From the NCBI GenBank assembly GCA_940337035.1, contig OW679197.1, positions 54,023,903 to 54,087,902 of the forward strand: a stretch of DNA of 64,000 nt. The letters run 5' to 3'. This document shows, in pieces, positions 1 through 12,465 of the stretch. A model generated the notes under the pieces. That model worked only from the letters and a program-made list of their open reading frames with translations. It ran no database searches and was not told where the DNA came from. Position 1 is the stretch's first letter. Every line of letters begins with the position of its first letter. This DNA is from Agriotes lineatus. Its lineage: Eukaryota; Arthropoda; Insecta; Coleoptera; Elateridae. The translations under genes were made by a program, and so were the position numbers.

Positions 1-1465
1 TTCTATAGCAAGAACTTTAACAATTTTAAAAGAAAATAAGGACAGTCAATCACATTTCAAAATGTCAGTAGCTAGATTGGGTTGCTACGATAATACGAAG
101 CTGTCATATTTAATTTAAACAAAATTAAATTACTTTATCTATCCTTGATGTTAAAGTGCTACTTTATCTACCCTTGCTGTTAAAGTAAAACTTGACCTTT
201 TGTTTTGAGTTGATAAAAGCACACTTTAAGATGCGCTATAGAAAAAAACAAATTTAGTGTAATTTGGCATATCTACGCGGTTTTTTATACTGAATTAAAT
301 GCCATTGAAAAAAGTTGTATATGTTTAAAAGAGGTAATTTATGTATAAACTGGCTAGGGAGGGGGAATGTTTTATGTCGTAACTTTTTACAGTCAACATT
401 TCAGTCAATTCTGGTTAGGTATTCCAAAAAGGTTAGACTTTTTACATAAAAAAGTGCTGTTATTTAAAATAGATTGAAATTTGCTGCTTCAGGAGCGTAA
501 TGTACTCATCGCAAAGTGTTTTTCCATTTAACCTTCTCAGAGCTGCAACTCTCATAAAACGCATTTCCGGACCTATATTTATAACAAATATACTTCCTAC
601 TTTGATATGTTATCCACCACTAAAATTTTCTCCACATTTTCAATGACACCCTGTATAACTACAAATTTTTAAACAACTTTTAAATTATGAAACAAGCCAT
701 TACAATTGAGTTAGGTGATATTAACCTCATTACACACCTATAACTGGTAGAAAACATAGAAAATTAGTTCCTCGCTTATCAAAAATTGCGCTATCTTGTA
801 TTCCAGATTATGAATAATTTTTTAAGCAAAGAAGATTCATAGTTAGTATCTAAATACATTTTAATATGTTAATATGCAACTGTCAAAATGTTAAATGTAT
901 TAGAGATGCGTTCAACAATTTTAATATGTATATTTGGCTCTACATGTTTCTTTAATAAATCGACAAATAGCTTTAGCATTACCCTTCACAGAGCTTTTTT
1001 TTATTAAATTTCTTTATTCAGCCAAAAACACTGCTAATTACACCTTGTACTTTTGGTTTTTTAAACAAACGCTAAATCTATAAGTAAGGGATTTAGCAAC
1101 ATATATACGACTTATGTTAATACGGGTATCACATCCAAGATATGAAAACATTTACTTTTTTAGTCATACATATTAAGCGCGAAAATTTAAAAGTGTACTG
1201 AATAATAATAACGAAGATTTCAATGTAATCCCATCGCATACGAAGACACCCTGTAAAGATAATAAATAACTATTATCCAACACCTCCTAGTTCCTCGACA
1301 AATAATAAACCAATTATTTCTCTAGGTCCTAGTTCTAAGGCTATTACTAGATCGATTTTAGACCTCTCAAGTGGCCCATAAATAACTCATTAGTGAGTTA
1401 AACAATAACCCACTAGTGAGATAAAAAGCAGGTCACTCACTACTGTATTGCTGGTAGCACTATCA
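1..1465. other. AT-rich non-coding stretch with recurring CACCCTGTA motif
   Basis: No convincing coding region or RNA gene is visible here, and the short open frames have no recognisable content. The segment CACCCTGTA occurs at about 646 and 1246, with a related ACACCTTGTA at about 1039. It lies close to the phrase TTCTCCACATTTTCAATG at about 628. Such phrases recur in dispersed non-coding repeats of insects, so part of this stretch may be an old transposon. I cannot define its ends. Confidence 0.3.
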
Positions 1466-1469
1466 AGCT

Positions 1470-1580
1470 CTGTCAAATTTGAGATTTTTAGGTTAGGTTT
1501 TGCGTCAGTCTGTGTCAAATAATAAAGAACACCTAAACTACTAACCTCGAATTTGACAATACACTTCAGTACTGCCAAAC
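1470..1580. repeat. Decayed copy of palindromic MITE (GGTTAGGTTTTGCGTCAG family)
   Basis: The arm TAGGTTAGGTTTTGCGTCAG is followed by GTGTCAAA and then by an inverted, degraded arm ending CTAACCTCGAATTTGACA. The same core forms near-perfect hairpins at 22504-22583 and 55596-55854 and an incomplete one at about 22160-22300. This is therefore an old member of one dispersed family. The two arms here have diverged, and no target duplication is recognisable. Confidence 0.6.
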
Positions 1581-1599
1581 GTATAACACGAATCACAGG

Positions 1600-3435
1600 C
1601 GACTCTAATTATAAATGTATTTGATCTTTTGGTACTTTCCAATTTGTCCCTATGACTTTTCACGGCTGTCATTACAAAATTTATGTTTTTCGGATATTTA
1701 TTGAGTTGTTGGGTAACATTTTGTATGGCACGCGTATGTTATTACAAATAATTCACTTGAGAAATGACCAGTCTCGGAGTGGCGGCCTAGTGGGCTCAAC
1801 TTTTCTCAATTGGACTATTGGTAATATAACACACTTATACCATAAATAACTAAGAACAGTATAGATGAAGACGTGCTTTCAAAAAAAGCCGGTTCAATTT
1901 TACCAGTTACGTATGAGCTATCACTATTCTACAGGATCTCTCAAAATCATAATTGAAATTTTTAGCCCCCAAATGTTTCCACACGACAAAAATATCTTTA
2001 ACGCCATATAAAATTATGTTAATTACATCTCATTGGTACAATCGTGTCTGGTTGTTTAATATGAACTGCAAATTGCCAGCAATTTATTGAAAGGTTCATG
2101 TTTTGTAAAAAATGGATTGTGGTTTTCGCTACTGAACAATATGCGATAAGCTGCTCACAATGAAAAATACGAAAGAGCACCGCAACCTTAAAAATAAATC
2201 GTTCTAAGCTTCTTTAACAAACATAAAAATATTTTATTTGCGTACCTATAAGGGTCTAAAATTTCCTTTCATTTCTAAAAATATTGTTGTGGAGTTTGAT
2301 CTGCTTCTACAACTTCAGATTTAAAAGGCAAAATAGATATGTATACTACGCTTACATAGAAATATCCATATGCTGGTGAGGATGCAGTGAAATTCGAACT
2401 TAAAGAGATTTTACCATGTTAGTGTGCCTTTTTGCCAACAGAAACATGCATTTGGGACAGAAAGAAATATAGCAACTTTAAATAATCCCAACCCGGATCA
2501 AATCTTCGAATTTTTATCTGTAACCCATTTACACGATATTTTTATCATTCATACTGACAGCCACCACTGCTGGAAAAAACATGGTACTTTTTCTATATAT
2601 TTTTCATTTATACAGTGGTTTCGTTGATCAATTTTAGTTATCATGTTTAGTACAGGTTTACAGGCAAAACTCCTATTTACAAACATGGTTTGGGTTTAAT
2701 TTGCTGATTAAAAAACTACGAACACCACTGTCAAACATGGCGTATGGCAAGACATAATTAAATTAACCTTACTTCTACACATTTTCGACCAATAAGTGGC
2801 TTCATTTATCCATTCATAATCGCAAACCTCTTCTACCGTTTGGCGTGGAGAATCATTTAAGTGTTGGTATTAATTTATTTATTTTCCCATATTTGATATG
2901 TGTGTCCTTATAAACTATTTTGCACAATATTTGTGTTTTTGTGATTTATCTACTACGTCATACGTGTTTAAGACCCAGGCGCTACATAAATAACCAATAG
3001 ATAATGAATTGTGTTTATAAATTTCATTTATTTGGAAATTTAAAACAGTGGATTTTATTCGGTACTGTTCTATACTGTAGAATAATGCAATTTCAATATA
3101 ACTGAATTGATGTATATTTTCCAAAATGTTTGTTTTATTCTTGCTTATGTTCAATGTACGTCTCCCTTCTTGTTTCCAATGTCATTACACCACTTTAAAA
3201 AAATGTTTACTCAACAATAACATGTCGAGGTTATCATTCCATCCTTATACAAGATAATTCACTATGGTGATACCTTTACAATCCCACAAAAAGCATGACC
3301 ATTGTTTGCTAACAATAAAGCGTTTACTTTCGTTGGGGATGGATATTCCCGTCGTTTCGATCGTTACTTCGATTCTGGAGTGAAGTAGTGAACCCATGTT
3401 CCATCCATCGCCACACAACTAGGGGTTTTTTTCAT
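1600..3435. other. AT-rich single-copy DNA, nothing recognised
   Basis: Read on both strands, this stretch shows only short open frames without recognisable domains. I found no tandem structure, RNA gene or terminal inverted repeats. Confidence 0.4.
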
Positions 3436-3439
3436 ACAG

Positions 3440-6061
3440 GCACAAAACATCAATTTCAATTTTCCATCATTCCATGATCATGTCGCATACTTTTTCAACA
3501 TTTCCCTGACTTATCGACGTTGCAGGCCTTCCCTTTCGGAGGTCGTACGAACATTTTAATCCATCACCAACAATATGACGATTCTCCTGGTATAGGCCCG
3601 CACATTCATGTCCATACCCATGCTATATCTCTGATGTTCCATCTTCCCATGATCATGTCGCATACTTTTTCAACATTTCCCTAACTTATCGACGTTGCAG
3701 GCCTTCCCGTTCGGAGGTCGTACGAAAATTTTAATCGATTACCACCAATGTGACGATTTTACTGGTATAGGCCCCCACATGCATGCCTATACCCATGCTG
3801 CATCTCTGATGATCCATCTTCCCATGATCATGTCACATACTTTTTCAACATTTCCCTGACTTATCGACGTTGCAGGCCTTCCCGTTCGGAGGTCGTACGA
3901 ACATTTTAATCCGTCACCACCAATGTGACGATTTTCCTGGTATAGGCCCTCACATTCATGCCTATACCAATGCTGCATCTCTGATGTTCCATCTTCTCAT
4001 GATCATGTCGCATACTTTTTCAACATTTCCCTGACTTATCGACGTTGCAGGTTCGGAGGTCGTACGAACATTTTAATCCGTCACCACCAATGTGACGATT
4101 TTCCTGGCATAGGCCCTCACATTCATGCCCATGCTGTATCTCTGATTTTTGATATTCCACCTTCCCATGATCATATCGCATACTTTTTCAAAATTTACGT
4201 GATTTATCGACGTTGCAGGGCTTCCGATGTGGAGACCATACGAACATTTCAATGCATCGCCACAAATGTGACGATTTTCCTGGTATAGGCCCCCACATTC
4301 ATGCTCATGCAGTATCTCTGATGTTCCATCTTCCCATGATCATGTCGCATACTTTTTCAACATTTCCCTGACTTATCGACGTTGCAGGTTCGGAGGTCGT
4401 ACGAACGTTTTAATACGTCACCACCAATGTGACGATTTTCCGGGCATATGCCCTCACATTCATGCCCATGCTGTATCTCTGATTTTTGATATTCCACCTT
4501 CCCATGATCATATCGCATACTTTTTCAAAATTTCCGTGATTTACCGACGTTGCAGGGCTTCCGATGTGGAGACCATACGAACATTTCAATGCATCGCCAC
4601 AAATGTGACGATTTTCCTGGTATAGGCCCCCACATTCATGCCCATGCTGTATCTCTGATGTTCCATCTTCCCATGATCATTTCGCATACTTTTTCAACGT
4701 TTCCCCGACTTGCCGATGTTGCAGGCCTTTCGCTGAGGTGGTCGTACGAACTTTTTAATCCATCACCACCAATGTGACGATTCTCCTGGTATATGCCCAC
4801 ACATTCATGCCCATACCCATACTATATCTCTGATTTTCCATCTTCCCATGATCATATCGCATACTTTTTCAACATTTCCCTGACTTATCGACGTCGCAGG
4901 CCATCCGGTTCGGAGGTCGTACGAATATTTTAATCCATCACCACCAATGTGACGATTTTCCTTGTATAGGCACCTACATTTATGCCCATACCCATGCTGT
5001 ATCTCCGATTTTCCATCTTCTCATGACAATGTCGCACACTCTTTTAACATTTCCCTGACTTATCGACGTTGCAGGCCTTCCCGTTCGGAGTTCGTACGAA
5101 CATTTTAATCCATCGCCTCCAATGTGACGATTCTCCTCGTATAGGTTCACACATTCACGCCCATGTCCATGCTATATCTGATTTTCAATTTTCCATCTTG
5201 CCATGATCATGTCGCGTACTTAATTCAACATTTCTCTGACTTATCGACGTTGCAAGCCTTCCCGTTCTGATGTCATACGAACATTTTAATCCATCACCAC
5301 CAATGTGACGATTCTCCTGGTATATGCCCACACATTCATGCCCATACCCATACTATATCTCTGATTTTCCATCTTCCCATGATCATATCGCATACTTTTT
5401 CAACATTTCCCTGACTTATCGACGTCGCAGGCCATCCGGTTCGGAGGTCGTACGAATATTTTAATCCATCACCACCAATGTGACGATTTTCCTTGTATAG
5501 GCACCTACATTTATGCCCATACCCATGCTGTATCTCCGATTTTCCATCTTCTCATGACAATGTCGCACACTCTTTTAACATTTCCCTGACTTATCGACGT
5601 TGCAGGCCTTCCCGTTCGGAGTTCGTACGAACATTTTAATCCATCGCCTCCAATGTGACGATTCTCCTCGTATAGGTTCACACATTCACGCCCATGTCCA
5701 TGCTATATCTGATTTTCAATTTTCCATCTTGCCATGATCATGTCGCGTACTTAATTCAACATTTCTCTGACTTATCGACGTTGCAAGCCTTCCCGTTCTG
5801 ATGTCATACGAACATTTTAATCCATCACCACCAATGTGACGATTTTCTTGGTATAGGACCCCTCATTCATTCCCATACCCATGCTGTATCTCTGATGTTC
5901 CATCTTCCCATGATCACGTCGCATACTTTTTCAACATTTCCCCGACTCATTTCGCATACTTTTTCAACATTTCCCCGACTTGCCGACGTTGCAGGCCTTC
6001 CGCTGAGGTGGTCATACGAACATTTTAATCCATCACCACCAATGTTACAATTCTCCTGGTA
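3440..6061 (+). repeat. Satellite A, left part: ~175-180 bp tandem repeat
   Basis: A unit of about 175 bp repeats roughly fifteen times. The marker CGCATACTTTTTCAAC starts at about 3484, 3659, 3834 (variant), 4009 and 4177. Each unit also carries CTTATCGACGTTGCAGG, GTCGTACGAACATTTTAAT, CACCAATGTGACGATT and CACATTCATGCCCAT. Higher-order duplication is present: about 4755-5285 is repeated almost exactly at about 5286-5840 (shift ~531 bp, three units). A block from about 4044 recurs ~337 bp later (two units). Short open frames inside are by-products of the repeat. The array continues beyond the transposon at 6070-9112. Confidence 0.93.
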
Positions 6062-6069
6062 GGTATATG
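6062..6069. repeat. Target-site duplication, left copy (GGTATATG)
   Basis: GGTATATG directly abuts the left terminal inverted repeat and is repeated exactly at 9113-9120 after the right terminus. An 8-bp duplication is typical of hAT-type and P-type transposases. Confidence 0.85.
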
Positions 6070-6852
6070 CGAGGGGTTAACCACTTCCCGCAATCTTGTC
6101 ACAAATTCATCCGCAATCCCCGAAATCACAACGGAAATCCTTCGCAATCTCACCGCAATCCCGCAATCTCTCCGCAATCTACGCAATCTCTCCGAAATCC
6201 ACAAAATCCCACCTCCTGCTTTAGCCTAAAAACATCGTAAACGTATTATAGGTGGTGGAAATGGCCGGTGTGCGCATACTGACTGGGTAGTCACCCTGAA
6301 ACCTGATCGCCGGCACCTGCCAACCGCGTAATTATCAGTTTACAGACGGAACGTTTTGGTGTGCTGTCAAAATTACGTGCAACAGACAACAATAAAACAG
6401 TACATACGCATACAAACAAATAGCAGGTAAGGGTAGGTGCTATTTAATTTCATCTTTAATTTCTTCAATATAGTCAAAAACACACCTAACACGGGCACAG
6501 AACATTGCATGTTTGAAGCTGTTTGACATTCAGTAAAACTGGTTGGACGTATAGCTATGACAAGTTTGCAGTAGTCCACTAGTTTGTATTTTAACATTTT
6601 TGCAATTTACACTGCATATACAATAGTCCAGTTACATTAGACGGAAAACCGCAGCATCTGCCAAAAAATCCAAGTGAGCTGAAATTTTGCATACACCTTT
6701 ATTTTGACATCCTTTATCTAATAGACTTGTCTGTCCGGGACGCTGTTTTGTCTGTCCGGGACGCCGGCAAACCGTAAGAGATAGAGAAAAAAGTTATGAA
6801 AGTTATATGTTTGGAATGGTCATGTCAGGTCAGGAACTGAATTTCAGTCACG

Positions 6853-6906
6853 TGACACTTCCGGTTTTCGAGAAATCACGTTATTTCTCGAAAACCGGAA
6901 GTGTCA
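6853..6906. repeat. Perfect 24-bp hairpin inside the 3.04 kb element
   Basis: Bases 6853-6876 are exactly complementary to 6883-6906, with a 6-base loop. The arm contains ACTTCCGGTTTTCGAGAAAT. It may be the end of an older nested element or an internal structural site. No function can be assigned. Confidence 0.8.
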
Positions 6907-7452
6907 GTACGCTGTTTCAGCAGCCAAACGGAGCTGCGACCCTCTGCGCCTTAAAACCTCGATCGGTTAGGCAACCACTTTGACAGCTTCCACAATGTTC
7001 CGATGCGGCGCGGCGTACCACTTTGACACCTTCCAGGTCTGGGTACAGTTTTTATTTATAACGCGTTCTATTTGAAAAACGGTCTTTTTTGTTTTTTTAA
7101 ATGAGACATTTGTCTCACTGGGTTGCTAGTTACAAATAATGTCTCAAAAGTTCCCATCGATATCGCGCTTGCGTTTTGAGTTATACAAGGTCAAAGGTCA
7201 CAGAAATAAGTTTTTCGCAAATATCTCGCTTTATATGGGTCGTATGGCTTTTTTAGTTATTACAAAAAATGGAGGCTAGGAAATTCTCTACAAAAAAGAT
7301 AATACAGGTTTTTTACGTACAACTAACCATTCAGTAAATAACACACTGTTAAGTTTTGCAGACGGGTTTTACTTCCTTTTACGATAAAGGAAGTATTGGA
7401 TTCACCCCAAAAATTCGAAATTGAGTTTTCAACAGATCTTCACGGTTTAAGA

Positions 7453-7790
7453 GTCCCCTGAACCCAAAAAACATGTTTTTGCTCATTGGTCTGTGTGTCC
7501 GTCCGTCCGCCCGTCTGTCTGTCTGTGAACAAAATATCTCCAAAACGAAGAGAGGTATGGCGTTGGAACTTCATATATAAGTTTTGTGTACTATCTAGAT
7601 GCGACAGCTAGCTTTTGAAGAAAATCGCATAACCGGAAGTACGATGTTTATTCTTGTGTTTCAAAAACGGTTCCAACGATTTTTTTCAAACTTTACATTT
7701 TTATTACATTTTTAATGTAATAAAACAGACACACAGACCCACAGACACACAGACCAATGAGCAAAAACATGTTTTTTGGGTGCAGGAGAC
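7453..7790. repeat. Inverted-repeat pair, ~48-bp arms (CCAATGAGC/GCTCATTGG)
   Basis: Bases 7453-7500 and 7743-7790 are inverted copies with about three mismatches, centred on AACATGTTTTTGCTCATTGG. The arms extend inward into CTGT-rich low-complexity sequence. This looks like a further MITE-like unit nested in the larger transposon. I could not find its target duplication. Confidence 0.65.
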
Positions 7791-7809
7791 ATTACTGTTT
7801 TTTAAGTAT

Positions 7810-7818
7810 GTGCCAAAG
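7810..7818. repeat. Target-site duplication, left copy (GTGCCAAAG)
   Basis: GTGCCAAAG occurs at 7810-7818 and again at 8591-8599, flanking the foldback element between them. Nine-base duplications are characteristic of Mutator-like elements. Confidence 0.8.
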
Positions 7819-8590
7819 GGGATACGGAAAGTTCGTTCCCCACATTTCGTTCCCCACATTTCGTACCCCACATTTCGTTCCCAGGATATTTCGTCTCCCC
7901 ACATCTCGTACCCGGAAACTTCGTTCCCGAGCGAGCTCAATTTGTCTCCTAGATTACAGGGCGTTGAAAAACGAGTGCAGCTATCGAAATAGTTAGAAAA
8001 TGAAAGATATTTTAATTAATTTATTTATGGTAAGAACAAAATAAATTGTATTTATTAAAAATGACGTTTTAATCTAAGTACGTATCTTCCTGATATTTTT
8101 ATAGGGCCATAATTTCTTATTCTGAACAAATTTTCTTAGTAATATTTTACCTGAAAAGAAAATAATTTTTGCTTAACTGTCAAGACCGACTTGTTTTTGA
8201 AAAACTGAAAATTTTCTTAAAATTCTCTACAAACCAAGCAGGAATTATAATTCCTATAACAGTTTTATGTAAAACCAAAGAGCATATGCTCTTTTGTAAA
8301 ACTAAGAAAAAATTTAGTTCCCTCTTGTAAACTCAATCCGGGGACATACTGTATATAGTTCTTATCAGTTTATTATAATAAATAAATTAATTAAAATATC
8401 TTTCATTTTTCCAACTGCATTCCGATCACTGTACTTGTTTTTCAACACCGTGTAATCTAGGAGACAAATTGAGCTCGCTCAGGAACGAAGTTTCCGGGTA
8501 CGAGATGTGGGGAGACGAAATATCCCCGGAACGAAATGTGGAGTACGAAATGTGGGGAACGATATGTGGGGAACGAACATTCCGCAAACC
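7819..8590. mobile_element. 772-bp foldback MITE with ~210-bp arms and 9-bp target duplication
   Basis: The first ~210 bases (to about 8035) are the imperfect reverse complement of the last ~210 (from about 8375). The arms open with a short tandem run of TTCGTTCCCCACA words, followed by GAGCGAGCTCAATTTG and then an AT-rich tract AATATCTTTCATTTT. About 340 bp of unique DNA separates the arms. The 9-bp duplication and long arms fit a non-autonomous Mutator-like element. No transposase is present. Open frames across the arms are by-products. Confidence 0.8.
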
Positions 8591-9120
8591 GTGCCAAAGT
8601 AACTACATGCTAATCCGTTAGTATAGTAACTATTAGATACTAAGAAAGATTTTGCTTTTTATTGTTTATATTTAATAGTATATTAATATACGTAGAAAGA
8701 CCTGTTACCTGATATTATTTTATTAAAATGTTATACCAATAATGAATAGATACTTCGACTAAATAAATTTTTTACTGTCGCATTTTGTCAGATTATCTTT
8801 ATAATCCCGACACTGATTAATTCTTTTTTAAATCAGTATGACTATACAGCTACTTATTTATGTCCCCATATTTTTGACACTACTTTGTTTTTTTTTAATC
8901 TTCAAAATGGTTGCGGAAATCATCCAGCAGTCTCACGCAATCGTTGGAAATCTTTCGCATTCTTTGGAAATCTCCGCAATCTTTGGCAATTCCCCGCAAT
9001 CTTTGGAAATCCCCCGCAATCTTAGGGAATTCTCCGCAATCAATGGAAATCCCTAGAAATCCATTAAATTTCGCAATCTTGTCACATTTTTCCCTTAGTG
9101 GTTAACCCCTCGGGTATATG

Positions 9121-10075
9121 TCCACACATTCATGTCCATACCCATACTATATCTCTGATGTTCCATCTTCCCATGGTCATGTCGCATACTTTTTCAACAT
9201 TTCCCCGACTTACCGACGTTACAGGCCTTCCTCTGAGGTCATACGAACTGTTCAATCCATCGCCACAAATGTGACGATTCTTTTCGTATAGGTACACACG
9301 TTCCCGCCCATGTCCATGCTATATCTCTGATTTTCAATTTTCCACCTTCGCATGATCATATCATACACTTTTTCAAAATTTCTGTAACTTATCGACGTTG
9401 CAGGCCTTCCGTTGTGGAGACCGTACGAACATTTCAATTCATCGCCTCAAATGTGACGATTCTCCTCGTATAGGTTCACACATTCACGCCCATGCCCATG
9501 CTGTATCTTTGATTTTCATTTATCTATCTTCCCATGGTCATGTCGCATACTTTTTCAACTTTTCCCTGGCTTATCGACGTTGCAGGCCTTCCGCTGAGGT
9601 CATACGAACTTTTCAATCCATCGCCACAAATGTGACGATTGTTTTCGTATAGGTACACACGTTCCCGCCCATATCCATGCTATACCTCTGATTTTCAATT
9701 TTCCACCTTCGCATGATCATATCATATACTTTTTCATAATTTCTGTGACTTATCGACGTTGCAGGCCTCCCGTTGTGGAGACCGTACGAACATTTCAATT
9801 CATCGCCACAGATGTGACGATTCTACTCGTATAGGTTCACACATTCACGCCCATGTCCATGCTGTATCTCTGATTTTCATTTATCTATCTTCCCAGGATC
9901 ATGTCGCATACTTTTTCAACTTTTCCCTGGCTTATCGACGTTACCGCCCTTCCGCTGCGGATGTCATACGAACATTTTAATTCATCGCCACCTATATGAC
10001 TATTGTTCTCGTATAGGTCCACATATTCGACCCATGCCCACGCCCATGCTATAGCTCTGATTTTCGATTGGGTAA
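9121..10075 (+). repeat. Satellite A, right part
   Basis: The ~180 bp units continue after the transposon, with the same CGCATACTTTTTCAAC, GACGTTGCAGG and CACATTCACGCCCAT markers. A two-unit block of about 361 bp is repeated: the word CGCATGATCATATCATA starts near 9349 and again near 9710. The array fades at about 10075. Confidence 0.9.
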
Positions 10076-12450
10076 ATGATTTGAATATTACATATAGTAA
10101 TATACACTCAATTGAATCTTCTTCTACCACAACTAAAAGCTATATGCAAACCTTATTTTTCGAGACCATCGCAATCACAAGATCAGATGAATGTTCGTCC
10201 AAGCCCGTATCAGGAAACGGCTTCTGGATAAACTGCCGCTCTAAACTTCACAACGATTTAAATAATGTTTCGAAAACGTTTAATTTTACATCTCGCGTTT
10301 ATCTTAATAAATGCGTGGGCCCTGTGAGCAAGAGCGAATTTGAAACAAACAGATTACTGCAAGCAAGGGATTATCAACTGCTTTTACAAAAAATTCGCTC
10401 CTTTCCAATTAGCTTGCAAGATTACTCTATGAAGTGAGGATTAATTAGGCGCCTTTATCGGGCTTCTTGCGAAATTGCTTAAATTTTTTATTAGGAAAAC
10501 GCGGCGGACGCCGCCAGCCTAAGAATTTCTGGACGATTCCTCCCAAAAATAGTTGGGCCCAAGCCGGGAACTTTCTCCGGGCATTTGTTGGCGCATTAAT
10601 TTATTCATTACTCACTGTCCGAGGGCAGGATAATAACTTCTCTATTTTCGGCATTAACTTTTAGCGGCTCTAATAAATGATCCCTCCCAGCGGAGGACAT
10701 GTGATACACAATTAGATATAACTGTTCATAAATTACGAAGGGTTCATTAAACAAAGTGACATTTAAATTTGCAGCCTTTTTCGCTGCGGCCATGCCTCAT
10801 CCGCATTATTTACGGCGAATTCGACGGCTTTCTCAGAAAACGCATCCCGGCAGCGGGCAAATGCTAACAACTTTACACTCTAAATGTCAAAGCTGCGCCG
10901 GCTAAATGAATAATTTAAATATGCACCCGAGTGCAGACGCGGATTATCTGCAAACCGAATTTCGCCGGCAGAGGCGACTTTCACTGCATCCGAAATTTGG
11001 CGCCATGTTCGTTTAGCGCCCACGCGAAAGTCGCGGTTTATACAAAATATAAAATGCAAATGTTTTCACACGCGTTTGGCAGCGAAGTTGACCCTAAATT
11101 CCGCCATAAATATTTCCAAATCCGGAATAAGTGTGGAATTGAATTGCAAATCTGTTTACAGCCCGCTCTCGCACGGTGGAAAAAATCTGCCCTATTTTTC
11201 TTATTAGTTTGCATTTCTGCTCCAACTTTAATTATAGTTTTCGAGTGAACCCGGAAAAGCACTTTTCCACTTACAATCCAATAAAAAACAATTCAAAACG
11301 ATTTATTTATACTTTTTAAGCTGCATATGGCTTCGCTTATTAGTCCTAACCCTAGTACATAGTTTTAAATTAATTTGGCATTGATCATCTAGTTTCAGCT
11401 GGGAAGACTGATTTTCATGAAAAATAACATACGAGCAGGCTATTTTTTTAAAATTCCGAATTTTAGTGCAGGCAGAGTTATATGGGTTTCTAAACACAAT
11501 GTAAACAATTAGTTTTTCTAAATATTTTGAGAATTTCTTTACCAATTTTTATGACGTCTGGCAAAGAATCTAATAAATAAACGTGTTGTATCAATATCGA
11601 AAACTCCAATTTAGGGCAGGTATTATTGGCCTCAGACAAAACCAGTTAACGTGTTAGTACAGGGCACCATTAACGATGATACCTGCCGCGAGAGGCGCTG
11701 CTATCATTCACACTATCAATATTGATATAACTTTGAGTTTTAATTTCCAACAAAAGAAGAATTATTTAGGTATTAATTTTCGAGACCTTTTTCAAGCTTA
11801 ACCACTGCAGACTATAGTTACTAAGAAAAATTAATTACTCATATTTTTAAGCGTTGCAGCTTTAAGAAAATATTATAACATCGAAAACGTACATTCACAG
11901 TTAAGATCCTGCATAACAAATTCCCTCACCAAATTAAAAAAAAACCTAACCAATAATCGACAGAAAAATTGCTTTGGTGACGCAAAAAAACCAATTACCG
12001 TTGCTTTCTATGATAAGACACAAAACAAATAATAATAATAAAGAGTGTTTATATATTTTACGATAAAAAGGTTAATAGGTCATTAACGTTAATGGCCGGT
12101 ATATTTCGTTAATGCCCTTTCATTATTGTAATTTACGTTAATAGCCAACCTTTAATGTCAATTCCCAATTATAATGGAGAATGTTGTTAATCATAATAAA
12201 GAACAGCATACACGTATTGTCATTATTGGCCTAAATGGAAAATGTTGAAATCTAAAAATAAACATTTGGATTTTTTATTCATCAACTTTATTGTTGCACG
12301 ATAAGTTTCAGTGGTATTTTAAACTACAAAATTTTCCAACTCCACGGAACACAATCGCTACACACTTATCTTTTAATCCAAAAACTTGCAGATACAGACT
12401 TGAGGAATAACGATAATATCCTAACTATATGTAGATGTGTTGTTTATGTA
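10076..12450. other. Single-copy, moderately GC-balanced non-coding DNA
   Basis: No domain-bearing frame was found. A 144-codon plus-strand frame (10003-10437) starts inside satellite A and has no recognised content. The part from 10440 to 11250 is less AT-rich than its surroundings and lacks visible repeats, so it could hold regulatory sequence, but nothing in it proves that. From 12060 to 12160 there are inverted snippets of TTAACGTTAATGGCC without clear element ends. Confidence 0.3.
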
Positions 12451-12451
12451 T

Positions 12452-12465
12452 CAGTGGTTCTCAAC
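12452..12465 (+). mobile_element. Possible orphan hAT terminus
   Basis: CAGTGGTTCTCAAC resembles the terminal inverted repeat of many hAT elements. I do not find the matching opposite end downstream, so this is either a truncated copy or chance. A run of about eleven G follows near 12577. Confidence 0.3.

Larger units (their letters stand above)
6070..9112. mobile_element. 3.04 kb non-autonomous DNA transposon inserted in satellite A
   Basis: The ends are a perfect 16-bp terminal inverted repeat: CGAGGGGTTAACCACT at 6070-6085 and its complement at 9097-9112. An exact 8-bp direct repeat GGTATATG flanks them. Satellite A resumes immediately on both sides, which confirms insertion. The subterminal 100-190 bases at each end are packed with GCAATC and GGAAATC words. 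GCAATCTTGTCACA occurs near both ends in the same, not inverted, orientation. No transposase reading frame survives. The 8-bp duplication suggests hAT or P superfamily, but the end sequence and the duplication do not match the usual hAT consensus, so the superfamily is open. Other inverted repeats are nested inside. Confidence 0.85.

Noticed and set aside
3440..6060. CRISPR-like array
   Set aside because: The repeats are ~175 bp long without short repeat/unique spacer structure, and the genome is eukaryotic.
7654..7996. Overlapping 78-112 codon frames on both strands
   Set aside because: They lie in the arms of the foldback MITE and in CTGT-rich low-complexity DNA.
6070..9112. Firm assignment of the 3.04 kb element to hAT
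   Set aside because: The 8-bp duplication GGTATATG does not follow nTnnnnAn, and the CGAGG terminus is atypical. Left as hAT or P type, unresolved.
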